From: Muraenolepis orangiensis
Lineage: Eukaryota > Chordata > Actinopteri > Gadiformes > Muraenolepididae
Assembly: GCA_027704905.1 (NCBI GenBank)
Contig: CM051020.1
Coordinates: 8,437,835 to 8,501,834 of the forward strand
Reading direction: 5' to 3'
DNA: 64,000 nt
The position numbers and the translations under genes are program-made. This document shows, piece by piece, positions 1 to 36,959 of this stretch; the first letter of the stretch is position 1, and each line of letters begins with the position of its first letter. The notes beneath the pieces were generated by a model. It worked only from the letters and a program-made list of their open reading frames with translations, was not told where the DNA came from and made no database searches.

Positions 1-1298
1 GTAACTTTTTCAGTGACAACTGTGCTTATATTTTTGAAGCTTTGATGTTTGACATGATGGAAAGAGAGTGATCAGGGTCAGGGAGACAGGGATAAGATTG
101 GCAGAGGATTTTAGATGATTTCCCATCCTACAGGGTAAAAATGGATAACTTTGAAATGAAGTTAAAATAGAGACGAGTTATCACAAGTTATTGTTATTGT
201 CCTTCTTCTTGGGGACTCTAGCAAACCCTGCTAGAAATCACGCTTTTTAAGCGACCAGTAGAGCGCGGAGATCCGTCACATACAGTACATACTATCTATC
301 GTTGGCTTAAAATGTTGTTCATAGGTGCAGGTGGTGGTCAACCTGCTCAGACCTTGACTAAAACTGTTACCGTTAGTTAGCATTATCATTACACTTAGTC
401 GCTAGTTAGTATGTATAATGGTAATGTAATGGATGAATAACAATACTTTTGGGGGGAGTGAGGAAGCTAAAGGGACCGTATCGTAGAAACACCCCCTGCT
501 CTGTTTCACCATTTCCCAGGTTTGCTTCTTAGAGAACAATATGACAAGGACAACCCCCCACCCCCCATAAGATCAACCCCCCCCCCCCCCCCAAAAAAAA
601 CAACAACAACCCAAACTGAATCTGAATTTGAATCTGACACCACCACAAGCTGACATGCCATGTGAGCCTGTGGGAATGGCAGTCAATATAGGGAGAGTTC
701 TCGGGTCTGCTTCCCTGTCCGTCTTAACGCCGCTGGCCGCTGAGGGAAACAGGAACTTTGAATTAAAAAAAAAAGGGCAAACATTGATGGAAAGGCACCC
801 AGGGGACAAAGAAAGGCAGGCAGCCCAAGCTCCTAATCCGCCAGCTCGGGATCAACCGTGTGACGTTGTGTCATCATTGAAGGCGGATACATCACACACA
901 CACACACATCACTGGCCCATTTGACCGCGGCATATGTCCGCCACGCGGTCCTCCAGCGCCGAGACAAACCCAATCCAAAAGAAAGGCCGTTGTGGAAATG
1001 GAACCAAACAGAGCGAGGGTGCGATGGACCCCCCCCACCCCCCCTACATGCTTCCATGGTTTACCATAAGCCTTATAGCTATTTTTGCTTTCATGTCTAC
1101 ACCAAACGGCATCAAACGGCATCAATCAAGAAGATTCTCTCTCTCAAAGAACTTAGTTGTTAGATGGCTCCCCTTTGACAGCAGAGTCGTCAAAGATCTC
1201 TGGCCTTTCTTCTATTGCATGTGGCGAAGAGAAAATTATGGGTTGACCACACAGGAAGGTTTTCCTCTCATACTGGAACTATATCTAATCTGTCTCTG

Positions 1299-1329
<31 letters not shown>

Positions 1330-1653
1330 GTCTCTCTCTCTCTGTCTCTCTCTCTGTCTCTGTCTCTCTCTCTGTCTCTCTCTCTGTCTCTGTCTCCTCT
1401 CTCTCTCTGTGTCTCTGTCTCTGTCTCTCTCTCTGCTCGTCTCCCACAGGGCAAATCTATTGTTTGATTGTTCTACGTATGTTACTATGTTTTTCTTTTT
1501 TAATCATTACCCAATGTGAGAGTTACAATTACGGTGGCGTAGAACTGCAGCAGCGAGACATTATCGCCCCTCCCTCTGGCCCGTGGTGTGTCTTTCTGGG
1601 GGGGGGGGGGGGGGTGTCATTCATGGTTTCCCCTGTTAAGTCACGGGCCGTAC
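1..1653. other. Intron 5 (partial) of gene 1, low-complexity only
   Basis: No exon recognised. It holds a C16 run followed by A8 (577-600), a short (CA)n (894-907), a (CT/GTCT)n tract (1291-1434) and a G17 run (1598-1614). Confidence 0.6.
1291..1434. repeat. (CT)n / (CTGTCT)n microsatellite
   Basis: Imperfect pyrimidine repeat of about 144 bp with interspersed GTCT units. Open frames through it are serine/leucine-only and are not genes. Confidence 0.95.
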
Positions 1654-28194
<26,541 letters not shown>

Positions 28195-28410
28195 GGTGCT
28201 CCGTGTCCTCGCCGATGTGATGCCCGCCGGTGCGGTGCGGTGCCGGGTGGAGTGGAGTGGTCGGTTGGTTGGACCCTAAGAGCCGAGGGCGGGGAGACGG
28301 ATCAGATGAAGCCGCTCCGGTGCGTCCGCGTTCCGCCTTCAAATGTTCCACCGCTGCTGAAGCCTCTCTTTAAACGCGCCGTCCACACTCAACCACACAA
28401 CGCAAGGGGG
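28195..28410 (-). promoter_or_regulatory. GC-rich putative promoter/5' UTR of the VIPR1-like gene
   Basis: This is the most CpG-rich stretch near gene 1 and lies directly upstream of its start codon. It contains a GC box (GGGCGGGG, plus strand 28287-28294) and a TATA-like TTTAAA at 28369-28374, about 175 bp before the ATG. Promoter function is inferred from position and composition. No transcription start can be read from sequence alone. Confidence 0.5.
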
Positions 28411-28740
28411 TTTAGTCTCACAAGGGGTGGAGTTACTATTATTAATAATAATAAATATTACATTTATTATTCATATTATTATCATAAAGAGCTCTCTCCT
28501 TTAATGACACCTTGCAGTATCAAAATAATGTGATACATAGTGTACATACATTTCAGAGGTAAACAACAGCATAAACCCTGTTTACAGTGTGAATAGTGTT
28601 TTATGTTTTTTAACCTGTTCACTTCACCAAAACTCACCTATTCATAACAGCAGTTCTGAACTCTGAGGTGAGTTTTGGGTGAGCGATGTGAACATGGGTG
28701 GATGAGCCCAGTCACTGGATGTGTTTGGGGAGACGGTTCC

Positions 28741-28815
28741 AGAAGGGAAGGGGGATAGGGTGGGGATAGGGTGGGGATAGGGTGGGGATAGGGTGTGTGG
28801 GGGGGGGGGGGGGGG
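28741..28815. repeat. (TGGGGATAGGG)n G-rich minisatellite plus G run
   Basis: Four to five copies of an 11-bp GGGGATAGGGT unit are followed by GTGTGTGG and a G17 run. It carries more than eight runs of three or more G on the plus strand, so it can form a G-quadruplex. It lies 550-620 bp upstream of the gene 1 start codon. Confidence 0.9.
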
Positions 28816-30059
28816 TGGCAATAACCTTTTCACTTTAAATTGTACACTGTACCTTATGCATGTGACAAATCTGAAATCTAAAAGAGAGAGTTTTTTTTAG
28901 ATTTGTTTCCAGTGAAAGACCTTCAAAAGTATTTATTTTTGGGCAGGTGTCGACTGAGGTTTGTGTCAACAAACAAACAACCACAAGTCTGCTTTCAGTA
29001 CATGGATGACGTACATTTTTAAAATGAAGAGAACATCTGAAAAGAAAACTTTTCAGACCATGTATTGACGTTCACGTCACCATCCAAGGCCTGAGTTACT
29101 TGGCGGAAGAAATGGGACCTGAATGTAAAAAGCTGTAGGTTTTTAGCATTCTTTACGAATTAAATCTATACACGCTGACACCAGGATCGACCTGGCGCCA
29201 GCTCCAGCCAGCCTCTTTGGGGGTTTTGTTTAGTTTTCATGTTCAATAGAGTCAGCCGCGTCAGCCAAGAGAGAGAAGGGGTGGGGGGAGAGAGAGATCC
29301 ATAGCCATAAGACACAAGCAAACGTGTGCTTAGTTAAAGGTCAGGTGGCCCTAGAGGGTCTTCAAACTGGGGGGGGGGGGGTAAATATAGATGATGCGAT
29401 ATCATAAAGATGACTTGTTTCTATTTAATTACAGACAATGTTTCAAATTAATTCTATAAGAGTGTGCAAGCAAAGGATGTGTCTGAGAGGGTCTTTATGT
29501 GGGTGCATGTAGGTGGTGGTGGTGGTGGTGGTGGTGGTGGGGGGGCTTTTTATCACCACTGCGCTAGACCAAGACAACAGCAAGAAAATATCCTCAACAT
29601 ATCAATACTCCCATTGACTGGAGGGCATTCCTCCTTTCTTTGGTTCTCTGCATACGCTCCTCAAAGAAAGTTGAGGGATTTACCCTCATTTACTTGTAGA
29701 CACGTTAGGAAAAGTAGTGGTAGAGTCAAATGTGTGCACCACCTTTATGATGGAACAGCAGGAATTCGATTTAGCGATTTCACAGTCTCACGTACAACAC
29801 ATGCCGTCTACGTTTGCCGTCTAAAAGCCGATGGGAATCCAGCGTGTTGTGTTCATTTCACCGCGGGGCAACTGGGAACAGATGTGTAAGCTTAACCCAA
29901 ATCCAGTGCAGCCTTCTTCTCCTGCGCTGAAGAGCGTGAAATTGACGTGACCTTTATGCCATCCAAAGGGGAGATCATTGAGGAGTACGGAGGAGCCTTT
30001 TTACTGATAAGGTCAGGAACCATTACCCAGTGCACTGCGCCCCCGATGCCGACAAAAGA

Positions 30060-30330
30060 AACAACAGTCAGTGCAATTTGTTGCAGGAGACACGCCAGAA
30101 AGAACCTGAACCAATTGTACTTTTACCTTACTGTATTTTTACCTGAACTTATTGTACTTTTACCTGAGCACCGGCTCAGTTCTTGGAGACTTGTTAGAAG
30201 TGAAATGCACTTTTTGACTTCTGGTGACGAGTTGTTCTCTTACCTACCCTTTGTTGAAACACACTATTGTATGTCGCTTTGGATAAAAGCGTCTGCTGAA
30301 TGACTGTAATGTAATGTAATGTAATATCTG
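30060..30330 (+). mobile_element. Fish SINE with (TGTAA)n tail
   Basis: The 3' part carries GTATGTCGCTTTGGATAAAA then GCGTCTGCTGAATGAC and ends in tandem TGTAA units, a hallmark of fish SINEs that share a LINE-like tail. Upstream is a degenerate TTGTACTTTTACCT repeat. The head is not clear. Confidence 0.65.
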
Positions 30331-30448
30331 GGATAAATACATACAGCGATACAATACAGGGAAGTATTCAAGATTGGCTTAAAGCATACGAAACGGGAAC
30401 AGTGACAATGGTAGCTGTCCTTAGCCGTAGCCCCAGGTGCTAGAGATT

Positions 30449-30580
<132 letters not shown>

Positions 30581-31269
30581 ACATTGTACGATGTTCCTCT
30601 CTCTTTCTCTTTCTCTTTTATTTTTTTTGTTCCTCATTCTTGTTAAGGGCCTGGCGCGACACAAGAATTGAACATAACGAGGAGAACATTTTGTGAAATT
30701 CCATTCCTCCCGATGGTGATTTGGTGGTCATCTGTGTTTGGTATTCACACGACTGCCAAGAGAGAGAGAGCGAGAGAGAGGGCCATGCAGTATCAAGACA
30801 GAGACAGAGACAACGCAGCAGTGTTTGTTGTTTCAATCATGCAGCACAACCATTGACACACTAATAACACTACACTACACATACACACACACACACTAGA
30901 AATGTGCCTCTTTGGAAATCCCTCAGCACCACATCCTTAAGTTATATCTGGCCTAGTTGTTTATAGGTGTGTGAGCACTCTACAGATGTGTGTGCAAATC
31001 GAATCCCCTCCCTCCCCGCCCCCCCCCCCCCCACCCATCTTATTTCTATGATAGACCCCTGGCTTGTGGCGTCGGAATTGGCAAGAAGATGAAGCAGTAG
31101 GCTTGCGATAATGACATCCGTACATCAGAGGACGAAAATTGGATGTTTCTAGCAATTATTATTTAGCACAGAGGGGCCCGGTGACCTCGTCAGGCTTTTC
31201 TTCAGCCAACGACTGGAGCTACCCCGCCTGCGTGTGAGGTAAACATGTTTTCAATTGTTTGTTCAAGAG

Positions 31270-31500
31270 GCATCTAAATCTGAATCTGGAGGATTGAATC
31301 CTCTTCGTTGGTCACATACACAGTGAAATGTGTTTCTCTGCATTTAACCCACCCTAACGCCCGGGGAGAAATGTAATGGGTATGGTGCCTTGCCCAAGAG
31401 CACCTCGGCAGTGCCCCAGGTGTTTCGGTGGGACTTGAACCGGCGCCTTTCTGGTTTCTCAAGCCCCAAGTCACAACAGACTGAGCTCTCCTGCCGCCCA
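31270..31500 (-). mobile_element. tRNA-derived SINE, family 1
   Basis: On the minus strand: a tRNA-like head with a CCGGTTCAAGTCCC B-box, body CCTGGGGCACTGCCGAGGTG, and tail AGGATTCAATCCTCCAGATT. Same family and orientation as 6455-6702. Confidence 0.75.
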
Positions 31501-31954
31501 ATTTTTACATGTTGACCTATTTAAACACACGTTTCTGAGTTGGGCATACTTGAGATGGTATTCCACCATGCTTGTGTTTTAGTATGTTGTGTAGTATGTT
31601 TTAGTCTTGGTATGTTAGGCATGTTTGATATTTATCCAGCTATCTATTGATATAGAAGCTTTTCACTTTTTGACTTGAGTTTTTCCCTGTGCCCCTTGTA
31701 TTTCATATATGTACTATTGCTTTTATTTGAGTGATTTACAGTGAGTTCAGTGAAAGGAGCAGGTTGAGCGTTGGGGCATCTTGATCAAGGAGTCCAACAG
31801 ATAAGCAGCAGACATTGGGGATCAAACTCGGTACCTTTCGGCTGGGAGTCCATCGCTCGTGGTGTTAATGGTCTTGTATGAGGTGTATAGCTTAGTCTTA
31901 GAACCACTCACATATATGATCTGAATTCATATTAAATATTATACATGACATTGG

Positions 31955-32268
31955 AGTGGTTCCAGTCGTTCCCAACCTTGCATATGGGGTGGCAGGAAAC
32001 TGCTGACATAAGCTGTAGATATTTAATGATCCATTTTTAGCAAACATCATAGTCTCATAGACAAACTCACTGCCTAATGATTTGTAGCCATGACCATGGC
32101 CATGTGTAATAGAGCGATTTGATCACATTCACCGGGACATTGACATTACCAGCAGATGTTGATTGGGTAAAAAAACTATTTGTGTGGAAGCACATGCTCA
32201 AAAGTCCGGGGTCGCAAACATTTTCACAGCTAGAAATGGTGGTCAAAAAAGGTTGGGAACCACTAGAT
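31955..32268. mobile_element. Small hAT MITE (CAGTGGTTCCCAACC type)
   Basis: The left end CAGTCGTTCCCAACCTT (from 31963) is inverted at the right as AAGGTTGGGAACCACTAG (to about 32265), with one mismatch. There is no coding capacity. The octamer AGTGGTTC lies immediately left (31955-31962) and again at 35611-35618 beyond the adjacent composite. This is consistent with insertion into the terminal repeat of the hAT relic at 35609. Confidence 0.65.
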
Positions 32269-32454
32269 CAGGGGTCGGCAAGTACGTTTGGCCATGGGCC
32301 AATTTTCTTCTGAGCCACTAGATGGCAGGCCAGAACATGATCAAAAGCGAATTTAAGTAATTAATTGTTAAAACATAATAATGCTTTGACTTTTCTTTTG
32401 GGTGCTGCGCGATCAGCGGCGAATGTCAAGTGGTGCTCACTGCAGAGCCATAAC

Positions 32455-32650
32455 CTCTAGCACCCCCTCTCTGGAGCTCTAGCACCCCCTCTCTGGAGCT
32501 CTAGCTCCCCCTCTCTGGAGCTCTTGCTCCCCCTCTCTGGAGCTCTAGCTCCCCCTCTCTGGAGCTCTAGCTCCCCCTCTCTGGAGCTCTTGCTCCCCCT
32601 CTCTGGAGCTCTAGCTCCGCCTCTTTACTCTAGCTCCGCCTCTCTGGGCC
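32455..32650. repeat. 22-bp minisatellite (TCTAGCTCCCCCTCTCTGGAGC)
   Basis: About nine units of GAGCTCTAGCTCCCCCTCTC with A/T and C/G variants. Each unit contains GGAGCTCTAGCTCC, a near-palindrome. Two more units lie in inverted orientation at 35296-35344. Confidence 0.9.
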
Positions 32651-32677
32651 TTCTTCTTCTTCTTTCGTGTATCATCA

Positions 32678-34090
32678 TCATATGTCCAGCTCAGTGTCAC
32701 AAAGCCACGCTCTCGTCTCTGGTCCCACATGGAAGAGGCCAGCCTCTGAAGGAGGTCTGTACAGAGGACAGGTGGTGATTATGTGGTCGGCAGTCTGCTC
32801 AGGCTCGCCACACTCACATACTGCGCTGTCTGCCAGGCCCCACTCCTTCATGGACGCTTTGAAGCGACCAACCCCAGTACGGAGGCGGTTCAGCAGGGTC
32901 CAATGCCGGCGTGGTAGATGTTCTCCTTCGACTCCATCTCCCGGATCTTGGATGTGATGGTGCAGACGTGTGGGCTCAGCCGACTCCCATTCCTGCTTCC
33001 AGGAAGTTGCTAGCCATGCCCTTGTAGACAGGTCCTCAGGGATGGAACCAAGCATCTCTTGTGCTGTCCTGTTGTAGGGGTGACGGGACTTGAGTCTGCT
33101 TGGGGGCGCTGCCTTTGTTGTTGTTTCATGCAGGATATGCCAGTCATGTTCTTGGGCTTTCCTTGCAAGTGCGAGGATAGCGGCCTCTCGTCGGAGACCG
33201 GCCGGGGCAATTCCCGCTAGGACTGGCAGGTAGGACACGGGGGTGGGCTTTAGGCAACCGGTTATGATCCGAAGGGCATTGTTGATGATAGGATCAACCT
33301 TCTTCACATGTGGGCTTCTACTCCAGACTGGGGCGCAGTATTCGGCAGCAGAGAACACCAGGGCTTGTGTGGAGATTCGTAGTGTCCTGGCGGAGGCACC
33401 CCAGGTTGTGCCAGCAAGGCGGCGGATAAGCGAGACCCTTGCTGTCACTTTGGCTCTCACTTCCTCAAGGTGCCGTTTGTAGGACAGTGTCCTGTCCAGC
33501 CGAACACCGAGGTACTTGGGGGCTAGTTGGTGCTCCAGACGCTTGTTGTCGACGGACACCGACAGTTCCCTTTTGGCCTCTCCGTTGCACAGGTGGTATG
33601 CGGCCGACACAGTCTTCCCAGTACTGAGCTGCAGACGCCACTTGCGCAGGTAGGCAGCCAAGATGCTCATGTCCTGGTTGAGACCCTGTTCCACCGCTGA
33701 CCATGTTGTTCGACGCAACATGATGGCCAGATCATCCGCGTAACCATATTGTCTGGATGTTGTCTCCGGGAGGTCGTGGATGTAAATATTGAACAGCAGT
33801 GGTGAGAGGACAGACCCCTGTGGCACCCCGTTTCTCAATCTCCTCAGTCTGCTTCGCTGGCCATCGCTGGTTCGGAGGATGAAGCTGCGGTTGGACAGCA
33901 TCTCCATTATGAACTTCACCATATGCCGGTCTGGGATAGTCCTCAGCAGCTTCAGGTGAAGTCCACGGTGCCAGACGGTGTCATATGCGGCTGTTAGGTC
34001 AAGCAACACAACCCCAACTTTCTCTTTGGCCTGAAAGCTGTCCTCGATGTCCTGGGTGAGCAGGGTTACCTGATCTACTGTTGACCACAA
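32678..34090 (-). CDS. Non-LTR retrotransposon reverse transcriptase, 5'-truncated, frame open (Jockey/I-like)
   Basis: About 470 codons are open without a stop. In order: RT motif A LLDLTAAYDTVWHRGL (about residues 29-44), GVPQGSVLSPLLFNIYI, catalytic QYGYADDLAIML (about 114-125), LGVRLDRTLSYKRHLE, the C-terminal RT thumb region, and a terminal CECGEPEQTADHIITTCPLY Cys/His segment. The endonuclease and RT fingers are absent, so this is a typical 5' truncation. The 3' UTR is only about 25 bp and ends in (GAA)n at 32651-32665. The best guess is a Jockey-superfamily or I/Nimb-clade LINE. There is no initiator ATG at the truncation point, so expression is unlikely. It is embedded in the minisatellite-bearing hAT composite. 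Confidence 0.85.
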   Translation of the reverse strand: MWSTVDQVTLLTQDIEDSFQAKEKVGVVLLDLTAAYDTVWHRGLHLKLLRTIPDRHMVKFIMEMLSNRSFILRTSDGQRSRLRRLRNGVPQGSVLSPLLFNIYIHDLPETTSRQYGYADDLAIMLRRTTWSAVEQGLNQDMSILAAYLRKWRLQLSTGKTVSAAYHLCNGEAKRELSVSVDNKRLEHQLAPKYLGVRLDRTLSYKRHLEEVRAKVTARVSLIRRLAGTTWGASARTLRISTQALVFSAAEYCAPVWSRSPHVKKVDPIINNALRIITGCLKPTPVSYLPVLAGIAPAGLRREAAILALARKAQEHDWHILHETTTKAAPPSRLKSRHPYNRTAQEMLGSIPEDLSTRAWLATSWKQEWESAEPTRLHHHIQDPGDGVEGEHLPRRHWTLLNRLRTGVGRFKASMKEWGLADSAVCECGEPEQTADHIITTCPLYRPPSEAGLFHVGPETRAWLCDTELDI

Positions 34091-34689
34091 AAAAGGCCTC
34101 TAGTGACACTGACAAAACAGCGGACTTTACAGGAAATGACGTTGCCGTAGCAACCACAAACAACTAGTTTAAAGACATTTTAACGCTTGTTACTAACGAA
34201 ATGGAAGTGTATTTGAAAGAAATTTGTTGCTTGTTTTTGACGATCTGAAATCACTTCGTGTTGACGTGTTGACGTTATGACAAAACGGCTCTCCCCACTT
34301 ACCTTTTTTGTGATGAACTATGGTTGTGGGGCCTTGCTGACCATCACCCTAACCTTCACTGTCAACCCAACCAATCAACTCTCAGAACACACACATATAA
34401 AATTTATAGGAAAATATAATTTAATACATGAATAATATATTTCAGCATATGGCAGGGGTGAGAGTGGGCTTGGTAAAGGATGTATCCTTTTTGTGATTCG
34501 GCCATAGGGCGAGTGATGCAGTACTACGACATTAGCATGAGTTGTATGTATTGTATTGTACTATTAGTATATGTTCGTCCCAGTACTATGACATTATAAT
34601 GACAGACTGATAGCAGAGCTCATGCGTTCACTGATAGCAATACAAAGTAATGTGACTATATTGTGCAGAAGGTGACAGAATGAGTTGAC

Positions 34690-34900
34690 ATGCATTGTTT
34701 AGATGTAGGAAAGGATAGGATATCTTTATTGTCATTGCACAAGTACAACGCGTTTCAGTCAGATTCGCCATTTACAGGAGGCACAGCGGTACTTGTTGCA
34801 GCAAACTTTAAAGCAAACTCAAAATTACAGAGAGGATCCTGTTCTTGCCGCAGTATTGTCGGATGCATCTGTGCAGGAAAAAGAAACACAAAATACACAC
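34690..34900 (-). mobile_element. LINE/SINE 3' tail fragment
   Basis: On the minus strand it ends with GTGCAATGACAATAAAGATA then TCCTATCC, a generic fish retroelement 3' end. The 5' limit is unclear. Confidence 0.5.
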
Positions 34901-35295
34901 CATTTAATATAGACACTCCTAATGCAAAAAGTATAGCGAGGGAATGCAAAGATATCTCAGGGGGAAACAAATCACCATGATCCTTGAATTAGCGTGATAA
35001 TTAAAGTAATGACTTCTCATAATACACACAATAACTACACTTGTTAAAAGTTGCCATAGGCATTGTGCAGCGTAGCGTTATTCAGGCGCAACATTTTGGT
35101 GGGTGATGGAGACTAAAAAAGAGCTAACGTAACATAGTGTGAAGCCCAAGTATAGCCACAAAGATGTCAAATGCTAGTTAATGTTAACGTTAAATTCGCT
35201 AACTCTTGCCATACTCATACAAAGTTCAGTTTAGGTTGGGTTACTTACTGACATTACGTAGATTCTTTGACTGCCAACGAGCAAGACGAGCATCA

Positions 35296-35344
35296 CTAGC
35301 TCCAGAGAGGCGGAGCTAGAGCTCCAGAGAGGGGGAGCTAGAGG
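35296..35344. repeat. Inverted copy of the 22-bp minisatellite
   Basis: CTAGCTCCAGAGAGGCGGAG and the following unit are the reverse complement of the array at 32455-32650. They sit just inside the right end of the hAT composite. Confidence 0.85.
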
Positions 35345-35456
35345 TTATGGTTATGGTTACGATATGCCAGATGGCCAGTACAGCCCTGGCGGAAAATGTC
35401 ACTGCATTCTCGATTCGGACATTATAGCCTATATGTGCGACTGTCGATCCGATATT

Positions 35457-35497
35457 GTAAAAATAATAATGATAATAATAATAATAATAATAATAAA
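35457..35497. repeat. (AAT)n trinucleotide repeat
   Basis: About 40 bp of AATAAT units in the right arm of the hAT composite. Confidence 0.85.
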
Positions 35498-36024
35498 TTA
35501 AAATATTGATTCGATTTTTATTCTGAAAATAATCTTCCGGGCCAAATATTATTGCTGGCGGACCACCAATGGCCCGCGGGCCGCCTGTTGCCGACCCATG
35601 CACTAGACCAGTGGTTCTCAAATGGGGGTACGCGGACCCCTAGGGGTACGTTGGAGTACTGCAGGGGGTACGTGAGATTTATTTTAAATGTTAATTAAAA
35701 AAACATCAGTCGTGCATAATTCCTAAAATAATGATACTACAATACATTAAATAAAAATGTAAATAAAAATTCGGTAAAAAACATTTGATATTCAATATTT
35801 CTGTTTTTAATGGAATCGTTACTGCCGTAAACTGTGCTAACAACATAAGGTTAGGCTACGCAATCACGTTCAATTGTGAGCGGGAAGACCGTTTTGAAAA
35901 TGGATTTGTGGTTGAAAAAACGTAGCAGCGATACAGCTGAAAACACTGAGAAAGAAGTAAAAAAGTAAGCGAAAACAGAGCCAACAAAATACCGTCAGTA
36001 TCAGGATGAATATGTTTTAATGGG

Positions 36025-36508
36025 TGTCACAACCAAAGGTCTGATGACCAAACAAATTATACCTGGACCGGGCTGTTGTGAAGCCAGCCCGTCAGGTCCC
36101 GGCAGGAATTAGACAAGGCGTTCGTTACAAAAGTAAATGATATTTATTAACCATGGGGAATCAAACCCACAACAACACAACATAGCATCGCATCCACACT
36201 GTTGGCAAACAACAGGCAACCTCCACACTCCACTCTGGTCAGTGGCAATGACACAATGAGGCGCCCGGATGGGTGTCACATGGCAGGCTTTATCCACCCG
36301 TCCTATCGAGGCTGATTGCCGACAGCCGCCGCTCATCAGGCAATCAGCGCTCTCTAGAGGAGAGACGGGCGGCACCTGGGAAGGAGAAACAAAAAAGGGG
36401 CCAATACAACGGTGACACACATCAAATACAAATAACAAATATAACATATACTAACCTGATGTTTACAAACATGATAACAATGTTAATGACCCACCCATGG
36501 ACGTCACA
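36025..36508 (-). repeat. Gypsy-type LTR (484 bp)
   Basis: On the minus strand it runs TGTGACGTCC...TTGTGACA. It is immediately preceded by a purine-rich tract TGGGGGGAGG (plus 36509-36518), as expected for a polypurine tract before a 3' LTR. Only one LTR is present in the window. Confidence 0.65.
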
Positions 36509-36588
36509 CCTCCCCCCATAGAAGCGAACCTATTGGGTGAGCAAAACATTGTTACCTATTAACCAACATCAGATTAGTACCCCCAGAC

Positions 36589-36955
36589 CTACCCTCTGGA
36601 CAAGGCATCGGCCACAACATTGTCCACGCCCTTTTTGTGGCGTATGACAATATTGTAGCCCTGCACCAGTAGGGCCCAACGCATCAATCGCTGATTGCTG
36701 TTGTACATCTGGGCTAAAAACACCAACGGATTGTGGTCCGTGTAAACCAACACCGGAATGGAGCTGGACCCCACGTACACCTCAAAATGTTGGAGGGCGA
36801 GGAGCATCGCCAGCGTCTCCTTCTCGATGGTGGAATAGTTAAGCTGATGATGCTTGAACTTCACCGAGAAGTAGCAAACCGGGTGATGCACGTCGCCTTC
36901 TCCCTCCTGTAACAGCACAGCTCCAGCCCCAGCAGCACTCGCGTCGACCTCCAGC
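36589..36955 (-). pseudogene. Ty3/Gypsy RT-RNase H fragment, integrase deleted
   Basis: On the minus strand it encodes LEVDASAAGAGAVLLQ, then the RNase H core with YSTIEKETLAMLLALQHFE, a VYTDHNPLVFL motif and VADALSRG. This is the standard end of Gypsy RNase H. Integrase should follow for about 400 codons, but the polypurine tract and LTR begin within about 70 bp, so integrase is deleted. The upstream protease and most of RT are also missing. It is a dead retroelement fragment nested in the hAT relic. Confidence 0.82.
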
Positions 36956-36959
36956 TGAA

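Larger units (their letters stand above)
32269..35600. mobile_element. 3.3-kb composite hAT-type element with inverted minisatellite arms and a LINE inside
   Basis: Termini CAGGGGTCGGCAA and, inverted, CATGGGTCGGCAA are flanked by the 8-mers CACTAGAT (32261-32268) and CACTAGAC (35601-35608), a 7/8 hAT-style duplication. Just inside each end lies the same AGCTCC(C/G)CCTCTCTGG minisatellite, in opposite orientations (32455-32650 and 35296-35344), each next to a CATAACCTCTAGC anchor. The interior holds a 5'-truncated LINE (32651-34092, minus) and a LINE tail (34690-34900, minus). No hAT transposase is seen, so the element is non-autonomous. Confidence 0.7.

Noticed and set aside
36025..36955. 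Full LTR retrotransposon or endogenous retrovirus
   Set aside because: Only an RNase H fragment and one LTR are present; no envelope, integrase or second LTR was found.
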